A stretch of 64,000 nucleotides of DNA, taken from assembly GCA_905182565.1 (NCBI GenBank), contig CAJJCB010000027.1, positions 62,001 through 126,000 on the forward strand, in the 5' to 3' direction. The DNA comes from Acidimicrobiaceae bacterium. GTDB lineage: Bacteria > Actinomycetota > Acidimicrobiia > Acidimicrobiales > Poriferisodalaceae. Positions 49,941 to 59,907 of this stretch are shown here, piece after piece. Numbering within the stretch: the stretch's first letter is position 1; every line of letters begins with the position of its first letter. The translations under genes and the position numbers were made by a program. The notes under the pieces were generated by a model. The model had not been told where the DNA came from and made no database searches. It worked only from the letters and a program-made list of their open reading frames with translations.

Positions 49941-50104
49941 TGTCAAAAAGTGACAAACGCCCAGTGATCAAGCTTAAGTCAACGGCAGGAACTGGTTTCA
50001 CCTATTCCACTCGTAAGAACAAGACCAACACGCGTGAAAGAATAGAGCTTCGTAAATACGACCCAGTTCTTCGACAACACGTAATGTTTAAAGAAGAACG
50101 ATAA
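49940..50104 (+). CDS. rpmG: Ribosomal protein L33
   Basis: A 54-residue frame starting [20 protein letters not shown], continuing [21 protein letters not shown] and ending [10 protein letters not shown]. It is a clear L33. No Cys residues, so it is the non-zinc form. The ATG at 49940 overlaps the rpmB stop codon. L28 and L33 are both large-subunit proteins, and their genes are a common pair. Confidence 0.95.
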   Translation: MSKSDKRPVIKLKSTAGTGFTYSTRKNKTNTRERIELRKYDPVLRQHVMFKEER

Positions 50105-50152
50105 CCGTAAATTTTCGGTCCTCAACGGAACCTAAAGCTTAGATTTGTTGCC

Positions 50153-51349
50153 GTGGATCTGTCCGCTGAACAAGCACGGAACATAGCCCTGGTCTCTCAG
50201 GGAATGGCAAGTTCAATTTCAGATAAGCCTGATTCACATGCATTTAAGAGAACTTTAGATTCTCTTGGAGTAGTTCAAATAGACGCGGTTAATGCTGTAG
50301 CTCGATCTCACTTACTCGTGTTGAGAAGCCGCTTAGGTGGCAGTCACCAACATCTGGAAAAACTACTGCAACAGCAGACCTACAAAAACCATGTACTCGC
50401 CGAATATTGGGGACATGAAGCCAGCTTCCTTCCCACATCCGAGTGGCCTCTCTATAAATGGCGAATGAAAAGAGCTGCAGATGGTGAAATTTGGAAAGGC
50501 ATTCGTAATTTTGCGAAAGAAAAGCCAGATTACATCAAACAGATCCTCAACGAATTAACTAAGCGAGGCCCATCGAAGGCTAGTGACTTTGAAAAAGGCG
50601 GCCGTAAGGGCTCCTGGTGGGGCTGGAGCGATTCCAAGCTTGCCTTAGAATGGTTATTTTGGATCGGTGAAGTTACAGTCGCCAACCGAATCAATTTCAC
50701 TCGTTACTACGATTTACCCGAAAACATATTTCCTAAAGAAATTTGCACCAGTGCACCTGAAGAAAGCACGGCGCACAAGACTCTAATTCTCAATGCTGCT
50801 CGTTGCCTCGGAGTAGCAACTGCGGAAGACATAGTTGACTATCATCGACTTCCTAAAAAACTAGCAAAACTTCGATTAAAAGAGTTAGAGGAAGATCACG
50901 AGCTGAGCAAAGTTTCTGTAGAAGGATGGACTGAGAATGCATATATTCTTACAAAATTGGATGATACGGAACATACAACTAGGACAAGCTTGCTAAGCCC
51001 ATTCGACCCAATCGTGTGGTTCCGACCTAGAGCGAAGCGATTATTTAATTTCGAATATAAACTAGAAATTTATCGACCTAAAAATAAGCGTTTATTTGGT
51101 TATTACGTCATGCCATTTTTATACGACAATATGCTCAGAGCACGCCTCGACATAAAGGCTAATCGTTCTCTTAATACGTTAGAACTTTTAGGATCATTTT
51201 CAGAACCAAAACTCATGAACAAATTGGCTGTGCAAGCATTATGGAGAGAACTCGAAATTCTGGCTAATGCCTGCGAACTAACCTCTATAAGCGTAAGCGA
51301 TAACGGAGATCTAGCCCCTGCCCTACGCAAATTAGCCAAATCAAAATGA
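50153..51349 (+). CDS. YcaQ/AlkZ-family DNA glycosylase-like winged-helix protein
   Basis: A 398-residue HTH_42 protein. It shows DSLGVVQIDAVNAVARSHLLVL with a Q-x-D motif (Q42, D44), the catalytic pattern of YcaQ, which unhooks interstrand DNA crosslinks. It continues with EYWGHEASFLP and tandem winged-helix repeats (LSPFDPIVWFRPRAKRLF; GYYVMPFLYD). A DNA-repair glycosylase role is likely. GTG 50153. It overlaps the DUF983-like gene (ATGA). Confidence 0.88.
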   Translation: MDLSAEQARNIALVSQGMASSISDKPDSHAFKRTLDSLGVVQIDAVNAVARSHLLVLRSRLGGSHQHLEKLLQQQTYKNHVLAEYWGHEASFLPTSEWPLYKWRMKRAADGEIWKGIRNFAKEKPDYIKQILNELTKRGPSKASDFEKGGRKGSWWGWSDSKLALEWLFWIGEVTVANRINFTRYYDLPENIFPKEICTSAPEESTAHKTLILNAARCLGVATAEDIVDYHRLPKKLAKLRLKELEEDHELSKVSVEGWTENAYILTKLDDTEHTTRTSLLSPFDPIVWFRPRAKRLFNFEYKLEIYRPKNKRLFGYYVMPFLYDNMLRARLDIKANRSLNTLELLGSFSEPKLMNKLAVQALWRELEILANACELTSISVSDNGDLAPALRKLAKSK

Positions 51350-51744
51350 ACGAACTTCGACGCGGCTTGTCTCTCGCATGCGCCGTATGTGGTTCGAGAG
51401 ACTTGTTCGAACGATTTGGACTCTTTGAGATGCGTCAAAGATGTCCACTCTGTGGAATTCAATTTGAACGGATGGAAGGACACTTCTTAGGAGCAGTCGC
51501 ATTAAACACTGTTGTCTCCGCGGGAGCGGTACTCAGCACAATCTGTTTAACAATCGTTATCGCGGGAACAGATGTGTCAAGCAAACTGCTCCTACTTACT
51601 GCGCTACCTATGGCGACTATTTTACCAGTTCTATTTGATCCGTTCTCAAGAACTCTGTGGACCGCTATTGATATTCTCATTCGGCCAGTAGAACCGAAAG
51701 AACTAAATGATGATTTTCAATATAATTCCTCTAATGAAACATAG
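51346..51744 (+). CDS. DUF983 family membrane protein
   Basis: A 132-residue protein with an N-terminal zinc-type motif (ACAVCG, C12-x2-C15; CPLCGIQFERMEG, C33-x2-C36) followed by two membrane helices. This is the pattern of DUF983. In proteobacteria DUF983 genes often sit near cytochrome oxidase genes, but here it follows the glycosylase gene with an ATGA overlap. Function unknown. Confidence 0.85.
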   Translation: MNELRRGLSLACAVCGSRDLFERFGLFEMRQRCPLCGIQFERMEGHFLGAVALNTVVSAGAVLSTICLTIVIAGTDVSSKLLLLTALPMATILPVLFDPFSRTLWTAIDILIRPVEPKELNDDFQYNSSNET

Positions 51745-51819
51745 CTTGAGGTTGTGTAACAGTCTTTAGGCAGGCAAACTTCATCTCCTCCCATAACTTA
51801 CGTTGTGGGTATCACGGAT

Positions 51820-51894
51820 GGTCCCGTGGTGAAGTCTGGAGTTCACGCCGGCCTGTCAAGCCGGAGGTCGCGGGTTCAAATCCCGTCGGGACCG
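51820..51894 (+). tRNA. tRNA-Asp (GTC)
   Basis: A 75-nt cloverleaf. GGTCCCG (51820-51826) pairs with CGGGACC (51887-51893). The anticodon arm CCGGC-CTGTCAA-GCCGG has anticodon GTC, and the T arm is CGGG-TTCAAAT-CCCG. Confidence 0.96.
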
Positions 51895-51895
51895 C

Positions 51896-51968
51896 GGTCG
51901 GGTAGCTCAGTTGGTAGAGCACACGCCTGAAAAGCGTGGGGTCACCGGATCGACGCCGGTCCCGACCA
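51896..51968 (+). tRNA. tRNA-Phe (GAA)
   Basis: A 73-nt cloverleaf starting one base after tRNA-Asp. GGTCGGG (51896-51902) pairs with CCCGACC (51961-51967). The anticodon arm CACGC-CTGAAAA-GCGTG has anticodon GAA. The T arm ACCGG-ATCGACG-CCGGT has A instead of T at the first loop position, an unusual T-loop. Confidence 0.94.
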
Positions 51969-51972
51969 CACT

Positions 51973-52012
51973 ATGAAGCCCGAAACTTCGTTTCGGGCTT
52001 CATACTATTTTA
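51973..52012 (+). terminator. Strong terminator after the tRNA pair
   Basis: ATGAAGCCCGAAAC (51973-51986) pairs with GTTTCGGGCTTCAT (51990-52003), a 14-bp stem with a 3-nt loop, followed by ACTATTTTA. It ends the tRNA-Asp/tRNA-Phe transcript and also lies beyond the malic-enzyme stop on the other strand. Confidence 0.85.
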
Positions 52013-52042
52013 CCTAAATAAACATTAATAAATTAACAACGT

Positions 52043-53443
52043 TTATTTACGAGTAACCCCATCGCTTATCGCAGCTGCAGAAACTGCTGCAGAAACCGCA
52101 GGAACAACAGACCGGTCAAAGGCAGTTGGAATAATTAAATTTGGAGCGAGATCATCGCTAGAAACAGCAGCTGCTATTGCCCCAGCAGCAGCAATTTTCA
52201 TATTCTCCGTAATATCTACCGCATGTGCATCAAAAGCACCGCGAAAGATACCCGGGAAAGCAAGCACATTATTTATTTGATTTGGATAATCGCTTCGCCC
52301 AGTTGCAACAACAGCGGCAATATCAGATATTGCCTCAGGTAAAATTTCTGGGTCAGGGTTAGCCATAGCAAATACTATTGGCTTATCAGCCATCGCTATT
52401 ACATCATCGCGAGTCACTAAACCTGGCCCACTGAGGCCCATGAAAACATCGCTACCGATCATTGCTTTAGAAACTGTTCCAGTAATAGCATCTAGATTCG
52501 TGTTTTCCGCAAGCCATTGTTTCGCGCTATTTAGATCACTTCGCCCTTTATGAATCGTGCCCATTCGATCACACACCACAACATCGCCAACACCTCGTCC
52601 TAACAAAATTTTCGCGCACGCAACACCAGCAGCGCCAGCACCCAAAATCACACATCGCAAGTTATTCATGTCTTTGCCAGTTATTCGCAGAGCGTTTTCG
52701 AGAGCAGCTAGTGCGACCACTGCAGTTCCGTGCTGATCATCATGAAACACTGGTATGTCTAGTGCTTCTCTCAAAGCCTCTTCAACTTCAAATGCTCCTG
52801 GGGCTGCGATGTCTTCGAGGTTTATGCCCCCAAAGGTCGGAGCCAACCGAATAACAGTTTCAATAATTTCTTGAGGTTCTTTAACATCTAGACAAATTGG
52901 GAACGCATCAACACCAGCAAATTCTTTAAACAAAAGCGCTTTGCCTTCCATTACAGGCATAGCCGCAGCTGGACCAATATTTCCTAGCCCCAGCACCGCT
53001 GTTCCATCACTCACTATTGCCACGGTATTTTTCCGAATCGTCAACTCGTGTGAGAGAGCTTCATTCTCATGAATAGCCATGCAGACTCTAGCAACGCCAG
53101 GTGTGTAGGCCATCGATAAGTCATCGTTGTTTCGAAGCTCAATCCGGCTGACTGTTTCCAACTTTCCACCTTCGTGAAGTTGAAAAGTTCGATCAACTGC
53201 ACTCATAACTTTTATACCATCAAGGCCATTCACGGCATCGCAAATTTCTTGGATGTGAGCTTCACTAGAAGCATCTACAACGACTTCCTCGTGCAGCGCA
53301 TTACCTGTGACCGAAAAACCTCTCAAACTTCTAATGTTACCTCCAACATCACCAATTGCAGTGCATAGACGCCCCATGGTTCCAGGCTCGTGGACAAGCT
53401 CTACTTCTAAAGTTGCGGAGAAGGCAGCGGTAGGCCGTGACAT
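52043..53443 (-). CDS. NAD(P)-dependent malic enzyme with N-terminal ACT domain
   Basis: A 466-residue protein. An N-terminal ACT domain (residues ~8-80; [20 protein letters not shown]) precedes malic-enzyme domains with the YTPGVARVC signature, a metal-binding [15 protein letters not shown] and a dinucleotide motif [14 protein letters not shown]. It decarboxylates malate to pyruvate; the ACT domain suggests amino-acid feedback. ATG 53443 has GAGGAG 6 bases upstream; the longer frame is not preferred. Confidence 0.93.
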   Translation of the reverse strand: MSRPTAAFSATLEVELVHEPGTMGRLCTAIGDVGGNIRSLRGFSVTGNALHEEVVVDASSEAHIQEICDAVNGLDGIKVMSAVDRTFQLHEGGKLETVSRIELRNNDDLSMAYTPGVARVCMAIHENEALSHELTIRKNTVAIVSDGTAVLGLGNIGPAAAMPVMEGKALLFKEFAGVDAFPICLDVKEPQEIIETVIRLAPTFGGINLEDIAAPGAFEVEEALREALDIPVFHDDQHGTAVVALAALENALRITGKDMNNLRCVILGAGAAGVACAKILLGRGVGDVVVCDRMGTIHKGRSDLNSAKQWLAENTNLDAITGTVSKAMIGSDVFMGLSGPGLVTRDDVIAMADKPIVFAMANPDPEILPEAISDIAAVVATGRSDYPNQINNVLAFPGIFRGAFDAHAVDITENMKIAAAGAIAAAVSSDDLAPNLIIPTAFDRSVVPAVSAAVSAAAISDGVTRK

Positions 53444-53537
53444 TAATAACTCCTCATAGGACGAAAGATCCATTGTCTGACAACCACAGCCCTCAATGCC
53501 ATTCCAGAGCAAAAGTTTTTGATATCAATCAAATTAA

Positions 53538-54089
53538 TTATGGGCCTTCGTAGGTAAAACCGAGGTCTAATGCAGTTAACAAAGGTCTAAATTCAATACC
53601 TTGGGCTTCGCACAAGGCTCGGCAAGTTCCGCCTCGATCTACAACGGGCATAACCATTACCGGCACAGCTCCAATAGCTTTTACAACTTCGACAGCGTCC
53701 ATAGGAGAAGTTCCTCGGGTAACGACGTCCTCGGTAATCGCTACTCGATCGCCTGCCAGTAGTGCACCAGCCAATCGCCCTTCGATCCCATGATCCTTAG
53801 CTTCTTTTCTTATACTAAATGAACGAATATTTTGTCCACGACTTGCTGCCAACGCTGCGATACCAAACGCAACCGGATCTGCTCCCATAGTCAATCCGCC
53901 AATAGCGTCAATGTCCTCGAGTTGAGCGAGTGCTAGCTCAGCAATTAGTAAAAGTCCCTCAGGACGACAAACTGTTTGTTTACCATCGATAAACCAGGAG
54001 CTCTTTCGACCTGACTTCAAAACAAAGTCACCAGTTTGTATAGCATATTTTAACAAATGATTTTTCAGTGCAATCTCATTTGGGTTCAT
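53538..54089 (-). CDS. pyrE: Orotate phosphoribosyltransferase
   Basis: A 183-residue PRPP-dependent enzyme with FVLKSGRKSSWFIDGKQT, GGLTMGADPVAF, FSIRKEAKDHG and the PRPP loop VAITEDVVTRGTSP. It makes OMP for pyrimidine synthesis. ATG 54089 is used; the TTG 9 bases upstream is less likely. It overlaps nothing but lies just after purM, in the purine operon. Confidence 0.93.
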   Translation of the reverse strand: MNPNEIALKNHLLKYAIQTGDFVLKSGRKSSWFIDGKQTVCRPEGLLLIAELALAQLEDIDAIGGLTMGADPVAFGIAALAASRGQNIRSFSIRKEAKDHGIEGRLAGALLAGDRVAITEDVVTRGTSPMDAVEVVKAIGAVPVMVMPVVDRGGTCRALCEAQGIEFRPLLTALDLGFTYEGP

Positions 54090-54094
54090 GTTTG

Positions 54095-55129
54095 TCAATC
54101 GTCCACCATTCGAACTATTCCATCTCCAATAACGGTTTTACCGATAATAAATGCTTCGTGTCCATGCGCTTCAGATATCTCAATCGCTTCCAGCGCGTCC
54201 TCGGGTCGAACAATTAACGTCATCCCAATCCCAAGGTTAAAAACTTTTTCCATCTCATTTATGGATACAGGACCATCTATAGCAATTCGGTCAAAAATTT
54301 TCGGCCTTCTCCAAGTATTTCTTCTGATAATTACATCTAGCTCTCTTGGAATCACACGGCTTAAATTTCCTGGCAACCCTCCGCCGGTTATGTGCGCTGC
54401 TCCGCGCACCTCTACTTTCGAGAACAAAGCTAAAAGTGTAGGCGCGTAAATAACCGAAGGTTTTAGAAGCTCTTCCCCAAGGGACATTTCAGCTCCCTTG
54501 AAAGCAGGCTGTTCCAGGTTCTGCCCATTCATTAAAATTTTTCTGGCAAGGCTGTACCCATTACATCGAAGACCAGGCGACGCTATGCCGATAATGAAGT
54601 CACCATTCTTTACGTTGGCGACAGAAGGTAATCTTGACCGCTCAGCTATACCAACAGCAAAGCCTGAAAGGTCGAACTCATCTTTCCCCATAAGGCCAGG
54701 ATGCTCAGCAATCTCACCACCGGTTAATGCACATCCTGCTTGTCTACAACCTTCGGCAAAGCCTCTAACTAGCTCTTCGATTCGATCTGGATTAACTGAC
54801 CCTATTGTTATTTGGTCCAAGAAAAAAAGTGGTTCGGCGCCACTGGTAGCAATATCATCAACACACATAGCCACCACGTCTATCCCAATTGTTTCATAAC
54901 TATTCAATGCCATAGCTACAAGAGGTTTTGTCCCAGCGCCATCGTTCCCTGACACCAAAATTGGTTCTTTATAGCCCTCAGGAATAGCAACAACTGATCC
55001 AAATCCTCCTATATCACTTAAGACTTCTGGTCTAAATGTTGACCGTAAATGAGGTCCTATGCGTCTGATCGCTTCATCAGCTGCGTCAATATCAACTCCG
55101 GACGCTGAATAAGTAATTTCTTCAGTCAT
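54095..55129 (-). CDS. purM: Phosphoribosylformylglycinamidine cyclo-ligase
   Basis: A 344-residue AIR synthetase with LVSGNDGAGTKPLVAMALN, MCVDDIATSGAEPLFFLD and AHITGGGLPGNLSRV. It closes the imidazole ring of purines. Its ATG overlaps the purF stop (ATGA). Confidence 0.95.
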   Translation of the reverse strand: MTEEITYSASGVDIDAADEAIRRIGPHLRSTFRPEVLSDIGGFGSVVAIPEGYKEPILVSGNDGAGTKPLVAMALNSYETIGIDVVAMCVDDIATSGAEPLFFLDQITIGSVNPDRIEELVRGFAEGCRQAGCALTGGEIAEHPGLMGKDEFDLSGFAVGIAERSRLPSVANVKNGDFIIGIASPGLRCNGYSLARKILMNGQNLEQPAFKGAEMSLGEELLKPSVIYAPTLLALFSKVEVRGAAHITGGGLPGNLSRVIPRELDVIIRRNTWRRPKIFDRIAIDGPVSINEMEKVFNLGIGMTLIVRPEDALEAIEISEAHGHEAFIIGKTVIGDGIVRMVDD

Positions 55130-56640
55130 GATTCGCGATTCAACTGAGGGAACGAAATTGATATTGGTTCAAGCTCACTAGAATTTTTATCAATCTTTAC
55201 TTCCCTAATAGCGCTGGGAATTTCAACTGGATAGTTTCCGTCTAAACAAGCAGTACAAAAGCCAGCGCCTGATGCGCCCGTAGCACCAATTAATCGGTCA
55301 AGTTCTAGATACGCGATCGAATCCAAGCCCAAATAATCTCGGATTTCTTCAGTTGTTAAATTAGATGCAATTAGCTCAGCCCGGGTTCCAGTATCCATGC
55401 CATAGAAACATGGCCACCTGTAGGGAGGTGAGGAAATTCGCATGTGAACTTCAGCAGCACCGTTCGCTCTCAACATCTCTACGATAGCTCGTGTGGTAGT
55501 ACCCCGAACTATTGAGTCATCAACAACAATAAGTCTTTGGCCTTCAATATTGTGCCTTATTGGGTTCAGTTTCATTTTTACACCTAGAGATCGCATCTCT
55601 TGAGTTGGGGCAATGAAAGTGCGTCCGATATACCTATTTTTGACTAACCCATCTTTATAAGGAATACCACTAGCTTGAGAAAATCCTTGAGCTGCTGGGA
55701 TACCAGATTCCGGGACTGGCATAACCAGATCTGCATCTACAGGTGCTTGGTCAGCAAGCTCCTTACCCATGTTTTGTCTTGCTGAATGAATATTTTGTCC
55801 ATACAAAATCGTGTCAGGTCTAGAAAAATAAACAAATTCAAAGATACAAAGTCGCGGATCTGGTTTCTCAAATACGCGATGGGACGTCCAACCATCAGAG
55901 TCAATAACGATCATTTCGCCGGGCTCAACTTCGCGAACAAAGTGAGCGCCAACCGTATCTAATGCGGGACTTTCTGAAGCTAGAACCCACCCATTTTCAT
56001 GCCTACCCAAACAAAGCGGCCAAAACCCTTGCGGGCCACGCACTCCAATTAGATGATCTCGATCCATCACAACGAAAGAGAACCCGCCCTTAAGTTTTGG
56101 TAGAACCCGCTTCATGGCCCAAGATAACTCATCGCCCGATGGGGCTTCCCCGGTTGCCAGCTCAAGAGCTAACATTTCAGCTACTAGATCACTGTCACTA
56201 GCTATGACGCCGTCAAGCATTCCCGTTTGCTCAGCTAATTCATCGGTATTGACAAGATTCCCATTATGAGCAAGAGCAAATTCTAGTTCTGCTACATCAC
56301 GATAAAAGGGTTGAGAGGCTCTCCAGGAACTGGAACCCGTGGTCGAGTAACGAGTGTGCCCTATAGCAATTTCGCCTTCTAGTACTGTTAAAACTCGTTC
56401 GTCAAAAGCGCTTGAAACCAGTCCCATATCTTTTACAACTGTCACACTGGAACCATCTGAAACTGCAATCCCTGCCGATTCCTGTCCGCGATGTTGGAGC
56501 GCGTAAAGGCCAAGGTAAGTTAAATGAGCCACAGAAGCTCCAGGTGTAAAAACACCAAAAACTCCACAGGCTTCTCTGGGCTTTACTAAGTCGACACCGA
56601 CATCTTCGGTCTTCTCAGACCCCAAAGAATCAGGGTTCAT
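55126..56640 (-). CDS. purF: Amidophosphoribosyltransferase
   Basis: A 504-residue enzyme with a 24-residue propeptide before the catalytic N-terminal Cys25 (REACGVFGVF), the LQHRGQESAGIAV motif and a PRPP loop VDDSIVRGTTTRAIV. The [4Fe-4S] Cys set of the B. subtilis class is seen (LCIFEFVYF; YRWPCFYG; CTACLDGNYP). It commits PRPP to purine synthesis. Its start overlaps the purL stop (ATGA). Confidence 0.96.
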   Translation of the reverse strand: MNPDSLGSEKTEDVGVDLVKPREACGVFGVFTPGASVAHLTYLGLYALQHRGQESAGIAVSDGSSVTVVKDMGLVSSAFDERVLTVLEGEIAIGHTRYSTTGSSSWRASQPFYRDVAELEFALAHNGNLVNTDELAEQTGMLDGVIASDSDLVAEMLALELATGEAPSGDELSWAMKRVLPKLKGGFSFVVMDRDHLIGVRGPQGFWPLCLGRHENGWVLASESPALDTVGAHFVREVEPGEMIVIDSDGWTSHRVFEKPDPRLCIFEFVYFSRPDTILYGQNIHSARQNMGKELADQAPVDADLVMPVPESGIPAAQGFSQASGIPYKDGLVKNRYIGRTFIAPTQEMRSLGVKMKLNPIRHNIEGQRLIVVDDSIVRGTTTRAIVEMLRANGAAEVHMRISSPPYRWPCFYGMDTGTRAELIASNLTTEEIRDYLGLDSIAYLELDRLIGATGASGAGFCTACLDGNYPVEIPSAIREVKIDKNSSELEPISISFPQLNRES

Positions 56641-58871
56641 GCGCTCACTGTGCCTTGACCAAGCGCATCTGGCAGCTCAGTGCGCCATGCTTCTGTTAGC
56701 TCATCTATACCGATATCGATGACTTCTCCGATTCTAAATTTCATTCCCCCAGAGAACCCAAGGGTCTCCGCAGGGATACCAGCGTCATTAGCTTCTTTGA
56801 GCAGATCATTTACCTTTTCCGTTTCAACCCCAATAACCACACGTCCGCCAGTTTCATTAAATAGCAAACGATGATCACCAAGACCATCAATGATCATCCC
56901 AGTTACACCACGAATTGCCATTTCAGCCAGAGTTACTGCCAATCCTCCCTCGCCAACGTCATGAACAGCGCTAACTGAATTTTTTTGAACAAGCCCAGCG
57001 ACGAAAGATGCGGTCTTCACTGCCTGATCAAGATCAAACTCAGGCAAACGTCCATCTCGGCAATCTGCAACATCCCATGCCCATCGACTTCCGCCCATCT
57101 CAACATTTTTCTTGACAACTTGCCCCAAAACAATAACCGTAAGATCATTTGTAATGCCCATGCCAGGCGGTGGCTTATTAAGAGAAGGATGCATACCAAT
57201 AACGCCCACAACAGGAGTTGGCGCTATATCGACTCCGTTGGTCTCGTTATAAAGGCTTACATTACCTCCGACAACTGGAGCGGAGAATGCGATACAAGCC
57301 TCAGCCATACCGTCTACGGCTTCAGACATCTGCCACATGACAACAGGATGTTCTGGGTTCCCGAAGTTTAAACAATTCACTGTCGCCATCGGATTAGCCC
57401 CGACACAGGCAATATTCATGACAGCCTCAGCAACTAACATTTTAGTTCCCATGCGTGGGTCAACGTAACACCACCGGTGATTACCATCTGTAGACATACC
57501 CAGACCTCGACCTGTTTCTTTACCAGTACGTGGATCCCTAAGACGTAAAAGAGTGCCATCATCACCTGGCCCCACAACAGTATTTAAAAACAATTGGTGG
57601 TCATATTGCCGATATATCCACGATGGATCGCGAAGCAAAAAAAGAAGATCTGATTCGTAATCACTGTTCTCGGCTAATCCCGCATCCACACGTTGACGCT
57701 CGGACCAATCACTCGGCCTTTCAAGAGGTCGTTCATATTCAGGAGCATCATCATGCAACGTCGCAGCAGGAATATCAGCAATAACAGGACCATCAAAACC
57801 ATCACGGATTTTTAGTTGTCCATCACCTGTAACTTTGCCAACAACATCTGCAATAACTTCCCACCGAGCTGAAATCTCTAAAACTTGGGCAAGATTACAA
57901 GGCTCAACAATTGCAAGCATCCGTTCCTGAGACTCAGAAGTCATTATTTCAAAGGGTTCCATATTGACTTCTCGAAGCGACACAGCCGTAATATCTACGT
58001 CCATCCCAGCGCCACCTCGGGATGCTGTCTCACTTGTCGCACACGTCAATCCGGCGCCACCAAGATCCTGAATACCAACAGCTAGACCAGCTTCTAATAA
58101 CTCCAAGCATGCTTCAAGGAGTCTCTTTTCCTCAAAAGGGTCACCAACTTGCACACTTGGACGCTTATCGCTGCTATCGGTCGTCTCATCGAACCCTGCT
58201 GAGGCAAGTACACTCACTCCACCAATTCCATCGCGTCCTGTTGCTGAACCTAGGAGAACAGCCAAATTGCCTATACCACTAGCCTGCCCAAGCACCAATC
58301 TTTCTGTAGGTAAGACTCCCATAGCTAAAACATTTACGAGTGGGTTACCTCGATAGGTTTCATCAAAGACAATCTCACCACCGACAGTAGGGACACCAAC
58401 GCTATTTCCATATCCTGAGATACCACTAATAACACCCTCTGCAATCCACCTGCTACGAGGATCATCTAACGGGCCAAAACGGAGTGGGTCCATAACTGCG
58501 ATGGGACGAGCGCCCATAGTGAAAATATCTCGAAGTATTCCTCCCACGCCGGTTGCCGCTCCTTGGTAAGGCTCTATTGCCGATGGATGATTGTGACTTT
58601 CAATCCGGATAGCAACAGCAATGCCATCACCAACATCAATTACACCTGCATTTTCACCTGGTCCGACTATCACCCAGGGCGCTTCAGTTGGCAACCTTTT
58701 CAAATGTACTTTGGAAGATTTATAGGAACAGTGTTCTGACCACATAACTGAATACATTGCCAATTCAAGGTGATTGGGAATACGCCCTAATAAAATCTCG
58801 ATTCGGTTATATTCTTCATCGCTCAATCCCAGGGCTCGATATACCGACGGATTTTGGAGAGATTCACTCAC
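56637..58871 (-). CDS. purL: Phosphoribosylformylglycinamidine synthase, large subunit
   Basis: A 744-residue PurL of the small (three-subunit) type, with MWSEHCSYKSSKVHLKRLP, IRIESHNHPSAIEPYQGAAT and two repeated ATP-binding halves. It needs PurQ and PurS from the genes upstream. GTG start at 58871. A 107-bp gap separates it from purQ. Confidence 0.96.
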   Translation of the reverse strand: MSESLQNPSVYRALGLSDEEYNRIEILLGRIPNHLELAMYSVMWSEHCSYKSSKVHLKRLPTEAPWVIVGPGENAGVIDVGDGIAVAIRIESHNHPSAIEPYQGAATGVGGILRDIFTMGARPIAVMDPLRFGPLDDPRSRWIAEGVISGISGYGNSVGVPTVGGEIVFDETYRGNPLVNVLAMGVLPTERLVLGQASGIGNLAVLLGSATGRDGIGGVSVLASAGFDETTDSSDKRPSVQVGDPFEEKRLLEACLELLEAGLAVGIQDLGGAGLTCATSETASRGGAGMDVDITAVSLREVNMEPFEIMTSESQERMLAIVEPCNLAQVLEISARWEVIADVVGKVTGDGQLKIRDGFDGPVIADIPAATLHDDAPEYERPLERPSDWSERQRVDAGLAENSDYESDLLFLLRDPSWIYRQYDHQLFLNTVVGPGDDGTLLRLRDPRTGKETGRGLGMSTDGNHRWCYVDPRMGTKMLVAEAVMNIACVGANPMATVNCLNFGNPEHPVVMWQMSEAVDGMAEACIAFSAPVVGGNVSLYNETNGVDIAPTPVVGVIGMHPSLNKPPPGMGITNDLTVIVLGQVVKKNVEMGGSRWAWDVADCRDGRLPEFDLDQAVKTASFVAGLVQKNSVSAVHDVGEGGLAVTLAEMAIRGVTGMIIDGLGDHRLLFNETGGRVVIGVETEKVNDLLKEANDAGIPAETLGFSGGMKFRIGEVIDIGIDELTEAWRTELPDALGQGTVSA

Positions 58872-58978
58872 GGCCCAAACCTAGCCGCAGCCGCATGCAC
58901 TGATGTGAATCTGACACCCGATATCTACATAGTTTTTAAACATTAACTTTCATTCTTCAAAATAATTTTACAACACTG

Positions 58979-59656
58979 TTAAGAGTTATTTTTTACATTG
59001 CCTTCTAACAACCCTCTTAATATTCGGTTCCCGTCTATTGACCCTAAAAGATCGCTCGTAGCTCTCTCGGGGTGAGGCATCATCCCGATAATATTTCCTT
59101 CCTTATTGCTTATCCCAGCTATCGAACCAATTGACCCATTCGGGTTCGATTCATATCGTAAAAAAATTTGTCCATAGGCTTCGAGTTCACTCATCACCTC
59201 TGGGGAGCAAACATAATTACCCTCAAAATGATTAATCGGAATCTGGAGCTTTTCTCCACTTTTAAACCATCTACCGATTGCGCTTGACGTCGAATCCACA
59301 ATTAATGATTCCATTTGGCATAGAAACTTCAAACCAACATTTTTTTGCAACGCCCCTGGCAATAAACCGGTCTCAGTAAGAATTTGAAAACCGTTGCATA
59401 TGCCAAGCACGACACCACCAGATTTAGCAAATCTAGAAATGGCGGTCATTATTGGAGAAAATCTGGCTATCGCACCACACCGCAGGTAGTCACCATGAGC
59501 GAAACCTCCAGGAATAACTATTGCATCGACGGAACCAATTGTGTCTGAGCCATGCCATAGTATTTCCGCATCACCACCTAAATTTTTGATCGTGTCAATA
59601 TTGTCTTGCTCACAATTAGTCCCAGGAAATTGCACTACTCCAATACGCTGGCTCAC
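58979..59656 (-). CDS. purQ: Phosphoribosylformylglycinamidine synthase, glutaminase subunit
   Basis: A 225-residue class I glutamine amidotransferase with VVQFPGTNCEQDN, nucleophile Cys in VLGICNGFQIL and the His/Glu pair in MMPHPERA. It supplies ammonia to PurL. It overlaps the purS stop by 4 bp. Confidence 0.95.
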   Translation of the reverse strand: MSQRIGVVQFPGTNCEQDNIDTIKNLGGDAEILWHGSDTIGSVDAIVIPGGFAHGDYLRCGAIARFSPIMTAISRFAKSGGVVLGICNGFQILTETGLLPGALQKNVGLKFLCQMESLIVDSTSSAIGRWFKSGEKLQIPINHFEGNYVCSPEVMSELEAYGQIFLRYESNPNGSIGSIAGISNKEGNIIGMMPHPERATSDLLGSIDGNRILRGLLEGNVKNNS

Positions 59657-59907
59657 GATTCAGAAATTTCCACGCAAGAATCTTCAATAACCGGGTTAGT
59701 CAAAAATCTCTCGCACATGTCAGAGACAAGTTTTTCGACGTCTTCGCGGTTCTCGGCCTCAATATCCAGACGAATTAATTTACCTAGCCGGACGTTTTGT
59801 ACATTTTCAAATCCGAGAGCAGGAAGAGAACGTTCAATAGTTGCACCAGCTGGATCTGCAATACCGCTTCTAGGAGATACCTCTATTTTTACTCTCCAAA
59901 TGGTCAT
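59653..59907 (-). CDS. purS: Phosphoribosylformylglycinamidine synthase, PurS subunit
   Basis: An 84-residue PurS (MTIWRVKIEVSPRSGIADPAG...). It bridges PurQ and PurL. ATG 59907 overlaps the purC stop (ATGA); the upstream longer frame lies inside purC. Confidence 0.93.
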   Translation of the reverse strand: MTIWRVKIEVSPRSGIADPAGATIERSLPALGFENVQNVRLGKLIRLDIEAENREDVEKLVSDMCERFLTNPVIEDSCVEISES

